The translations under genes were made by a program, and so were the position numbers. A stretch of 7,249 bases of DNA from an uncultured Bacteroidales bacterium (GTDB lineage Bacteria > Bacteroidota > Bacteroidia > Bacteroidales > UBA932), in assembly GCA_937901105.1 (NCBI GenBank), contig CALCHD010000178.1:1-7249 (forward strand), in the 5' to 3' direction. Positions 6,244 to 7,249 of this stretch are shown piece by piece. A model generated the notes under the pieces. The model saw only the letters and a list, made by a program, of their open reading frames with translations. It searched no databases and was not told where the DNA came from. The stretch's first letter is position 1; each line of letters starts with the position of its first letter.

Positions 6244-6960
6244 ATGGCTAGAATAAAGTTTTTTGTTGTTATATCAATAGCCTTACTGATTTCTTGTAAG
6301 GATACTAATATAGATGTGGTTAACGGGGTTATTGTATTTGACAATTCAAAGGAGTATCCTGCATTAAATCTGAATCTTTCAGATTTGGCAGAGGTCTCGT
6401 ATGTCCTATTGGGCGGAGATGAGCGAGTGAATTTCCTTTCTTTAACCTACGAGCTTGGCAAGCAGTGTTATGTAGATTCAAATTATATTATTGTACCTGA
6501 TGCTACACCGTATAGGGATGTTGTGTCAAAGTGTGATGATAATATCTATTTCTTCAGCCATTCGGGTGAATTTATTAAGAGTTTTGGCGTAGGCCCTAAA
6601 AAAGTTTGGGATGCGTATTCGTATAAAAATGTAATAGTTCTGTTTCCTGGGAAAATAGGTGTATACAATGCTTTTGGCGAGGGGCCTTTGGTTATATGTG
6701 ATTATACTGGCAGAATTTTTAAGACTGATTCATTGGCTAAAAGATACACTGCTTCTTCAGTAATGAACAACCGGTTAATCCTTTATGACGGGATATATAA
6801 ATTCTTGAAAGGTCCTGATTATTACCTGAATAAGTGGAAACCCCGTTGTCTCCATATGCCTGTGTTGACTTATAACTTTCCGTTAAAAGAACAGAATCAA
6901 GGAAAAAGCTTGCATCAAATTCTAAAGTATTTAGTAAAGATTTATATTCACCGTATTTAA
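6244..6960 (+). CDS. 6-bladed beta-propeller lipoprotein, copy 2, truncated at the right junction
   Basis: The signal sequence ends in a good lipobox, LLISC (Cys18), followed by KDTN. The next ~175 residues match copy 1 almost position by position, roughly two thirds identical by eye: FDNSKEYPALNLNLSDLAEV, YVDSNYIIVPDATPYRDVVS, DDNIYFFSHSGEFIKSFG, GPLVICDYTG, LYDGIYKFLKG. The match holds to PDYY (residue 194, position 6825) and perhaps LNK (6834). After that the frame reads WKPRCLHMP and continues antisense to the Fic gene, so residues after about 197 are not native. The full protein should be about 420 residues like its paralogue; more than half is missing. The propeller as encoded here would be incomplete. 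Confidence 0.75.
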   Translation: MARIKFFVVISIALLISCKDTNIDVVNGVIVFDNSKEYPALNLNLSDLAEVSYVLLGGDERVNFLSLTYELGKQCYVDSNYIIVPDATPYRDVVSKCDDNIYFFSHSGEFIKSFGVGPKKVWDAYSYKNVIVLFPGKIGVYNAFGEGPLVICDYTGRIFKTDSLAKRYTASSVMNNRLILYDGIYKFLKGPDYYLNKWKPRCLHMPVLTYNFPLKEQNQGKSLHQILKYLVKIYIHRI

Positions 6961-7042
6961 CATTTGCTTCTGAAATGAGTCGAAGCATTTCTTTATCTAT
7001 TTTATATTCTATGGGCATCTGTTTTGCTTTATATGGTTCCAT
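6737..7042 (-). CDS. Fic family protein, N-terminal fragment cut at the junction
   Basis: From the ATG at 7042 the protein reads MEPYKAKQMPIEYKIDKEML, then SEANVKYGEYKSLL, FFLDSVLLTESYKSTQ. This is the Fic/DOC N-terminal domain, in which the KSTQ would normally be followed by IEGT. About 61 residues are native. From about 6859 to the stop at 6737 the frame is antisense of propeller 2. The catalytic HPFxxGNGR motif of Fic AMP-transferases lies far downstream in the family and is absent, so this piece cannot be an active enzyme. An upstream ATG at 7063 lies against the Shine-Dalgarno (AGGGGAG), so 7042 is the better start. Family style is Firmicutes. Confidence 0.75.
   Translation of the reverse strand: MEPYKAKQMPIEYKIDKEMLRLISEANVKYGEYKSLLNTLEFDASFFLDSVLLTESYKSTQAYGDNGVSTYSGNNQDLSRIYISRHKGLTGCSLLKKQCIF
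6826..6859. other. Right chimeric junction between propeller 2 and the Fic gene
   Basis: Propeller 2 stops matching its paralogue after 6825-6834. The minus-strand Fic protein stops looking native after KSTQ, whose Gln codon is 6860-6862. The bases between, about 6835-6859, fit neither family well and may be a short filler or simply divergent ends. Strand, base composition and gene content all change here. Confidence 0.65.
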
Positions 7043-7053
7043 ATATCTTCTTT

Positions 7054-7060
7054 CTCCCCT
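7054..7060 (-). promoter_or_regulatory. Shine-Dalgarno of the Fic gene
   Basis: AGGGGAG on the minus strand lies 11 bases before the ATG at 7042. It is a strong Firmicutes-type site and argues against the ATG at 7063 just upstream of it. Confidence 0.5.
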
Positions 7061-7070
7061 CATTTTTTCA

Positions 7071-7098
7071 TTTATAGTAATATAATATCACTTTCCAA
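7071..7098 (-). promoter_or_regulatory. Sigma-A-like promoter of the Fic gene
   Basis: On the minus strand TTGGAA (7098-7093) and TATAAA (7076-7071) are separated by 16 bases. They match TTGACA/TATAAT at four and five of six positions. The start point would fall near 7063, just before the Shine-Dalgarno. This differs in kind from the TAnnTTTG elements of the middle block. Confidence 0.45.
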
Positions 7099-7102
7099 CA
7101 AA

Positions 7103-7135
7103 AAAATCACTGTTTTTTCAAAAAACAGTGATTTT
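7103..7135 (-). terminator. Intrinsic terminator, perfect 16-base-pair inverted repeat
   Basis: The arms at 7103-7118 and 7120-7135 are perfectly complementary around a single central C at 7119; the outer part includes AATCACTG. On the minus strand the stem is followed by seven T residues (7106-7100, partly within the arm), the usual U-tract. It would end transcripts coming from the minus-strand gene at the right edge, just before the Fic promoter. The plus-strand tail (TTTTC) is weaker. Confidence 0.7.
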
Positions 7136-7162
7136 CATTGATTTCTCGACTCATTTTTCACT

Positions 7163-7201
7163 TTACATCCAGTTCTTTGTGCCAAATACTTGGATGTTCA
7201 T
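7163..7201 (-). pseudogene. 12-codon ORF resembling the start of an ArsC/Spx-family protein
   Basis: The minus strand reads ATG then NIQVFGTKNWM and a TAA. The opening MNIQVFGTK resembles the first beta strand of Firmicutes arsenate-reductase-like (ArsC/Spx) proteins, which then continue with a Cys-containing loop. Here a stop follows at once, and the terminator lies about 28 bases further on. An AAGGGGAG lies about 14 bases upstream. It could be a remnant left by a deletion, or a coincidence in a very short frame. Confidence 0.25.
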
Positions 7202-7207
7202 ATTTTA

Positions 7208-7249
7208 CTACTCTTTCTCCCCTTCATTTGCTTCTTCCATTTCAAGCTG
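7208..7249 (-). CDS. C-terminal end of an unidentified minus-strand gene (partial)
   Basis: The last 13 codons before a TAG at 7210-7208 read QLEMEEANEGEKE. The acidic, charged tail and in-frame end, followed by a terminator about 70 bases later, suggest a real gene entering from the right edge. Too little is present to name it. Confidence 0.4.
   Translation of the reverse strand, partial: QLEMEEANEGEKE

Noticed and set aside
1986..6834. Natural genomic island inserted in a Firmicutes host
   Set aside because: There is no integrase, attachment-site repeat or flanking direct repeat, and both ends cut Bacteroidetes genes as well as host genes; an artefactual chimera fits better.
1..7249. CRISPR array, tRNA or rRNA gene, insertion sequence
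   Set aside because: No regularly spaced repeats, no tRNA- or rRNA-like sequence and no transposase or terminal inverted repeats were seen; the only long inverted repeat is the terminator near 7119.

Overview
The window reads as three blocks with two different phylogenetic signatures. Positions 1 to about 1990-2006 and about 6860 to 7249 look like Firmicutes (Clostridia-type). They carry a Cache-like sensor fused to a LuxR-type HTH, an XRE-like HTH protein, the N-terminus of a Fic protein with a sigma-A-like promoter and a good Shine-Dalgarno, and an intrinsic terminator with a T-run. The middle block, about 1990 to 6835, looks like Bacteroidetes (Bacteroidales). It carries an AsmA-family protein, TonB C-terminal domains, 6-bladed beta-propeller lipoproteins, an NVEALA-like peptide, and -7 elements of the TAnnTTTG type. 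All taxonomic statements rest on family recognition and signal style, not on a database search.

Layout. 1-185: C-terminal end of an unrecognised ORF. 157-1821: membrane sensor with a cytoplasmic LuxR HTH. 1818 to about 2006: start of a coupled XRE-like gene, which then runs into foreign sequence. About 1986-3104 (minus): N-terminal ~373 residues of an AsmA-like protein whose C-terminal part is missing. 3105-3327: divergent intergenic region with one Bacteroidetes-type promoter facing each way. 3328-6834 (plus): a tight five-gene AT-rich operon of a membrane-anchored HTH regulator, a secreted protein with two TonB_C domains, propeller lipoprotein 1, an NVEALA-like secreted peptide, and propeller lipoprotein 2, which is cut at the second junction. 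About 6860-7042 (minus): Fic N-terminal fragment. 7103-7135: terminator. 7163-7249 (minus): a 12-codon ORF and the last codons of another gene.

Both block boundaries cut a gene on each side (XRE and AsmA on the left, propeller 2 and Fic on the right). The simplest reading is a chimeric contig or amplification chimera joining two gut-type organisms, rather than a natural island. Every statement about synteny across the two junctions should therefore be treated as unsafe.

The most interesting biology lies inside the Bacteroidetes block. The operon combines an inner-membrane HTH protein, a duplicated periplasmic TonB_C protein, two paralogous propeller lipoproteins and, between them, a small Cys-rich peptide with a cleavable signal. 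This looks like an envelope peptide or signalling cassette. The families are known, but I know of no established function for the combination.
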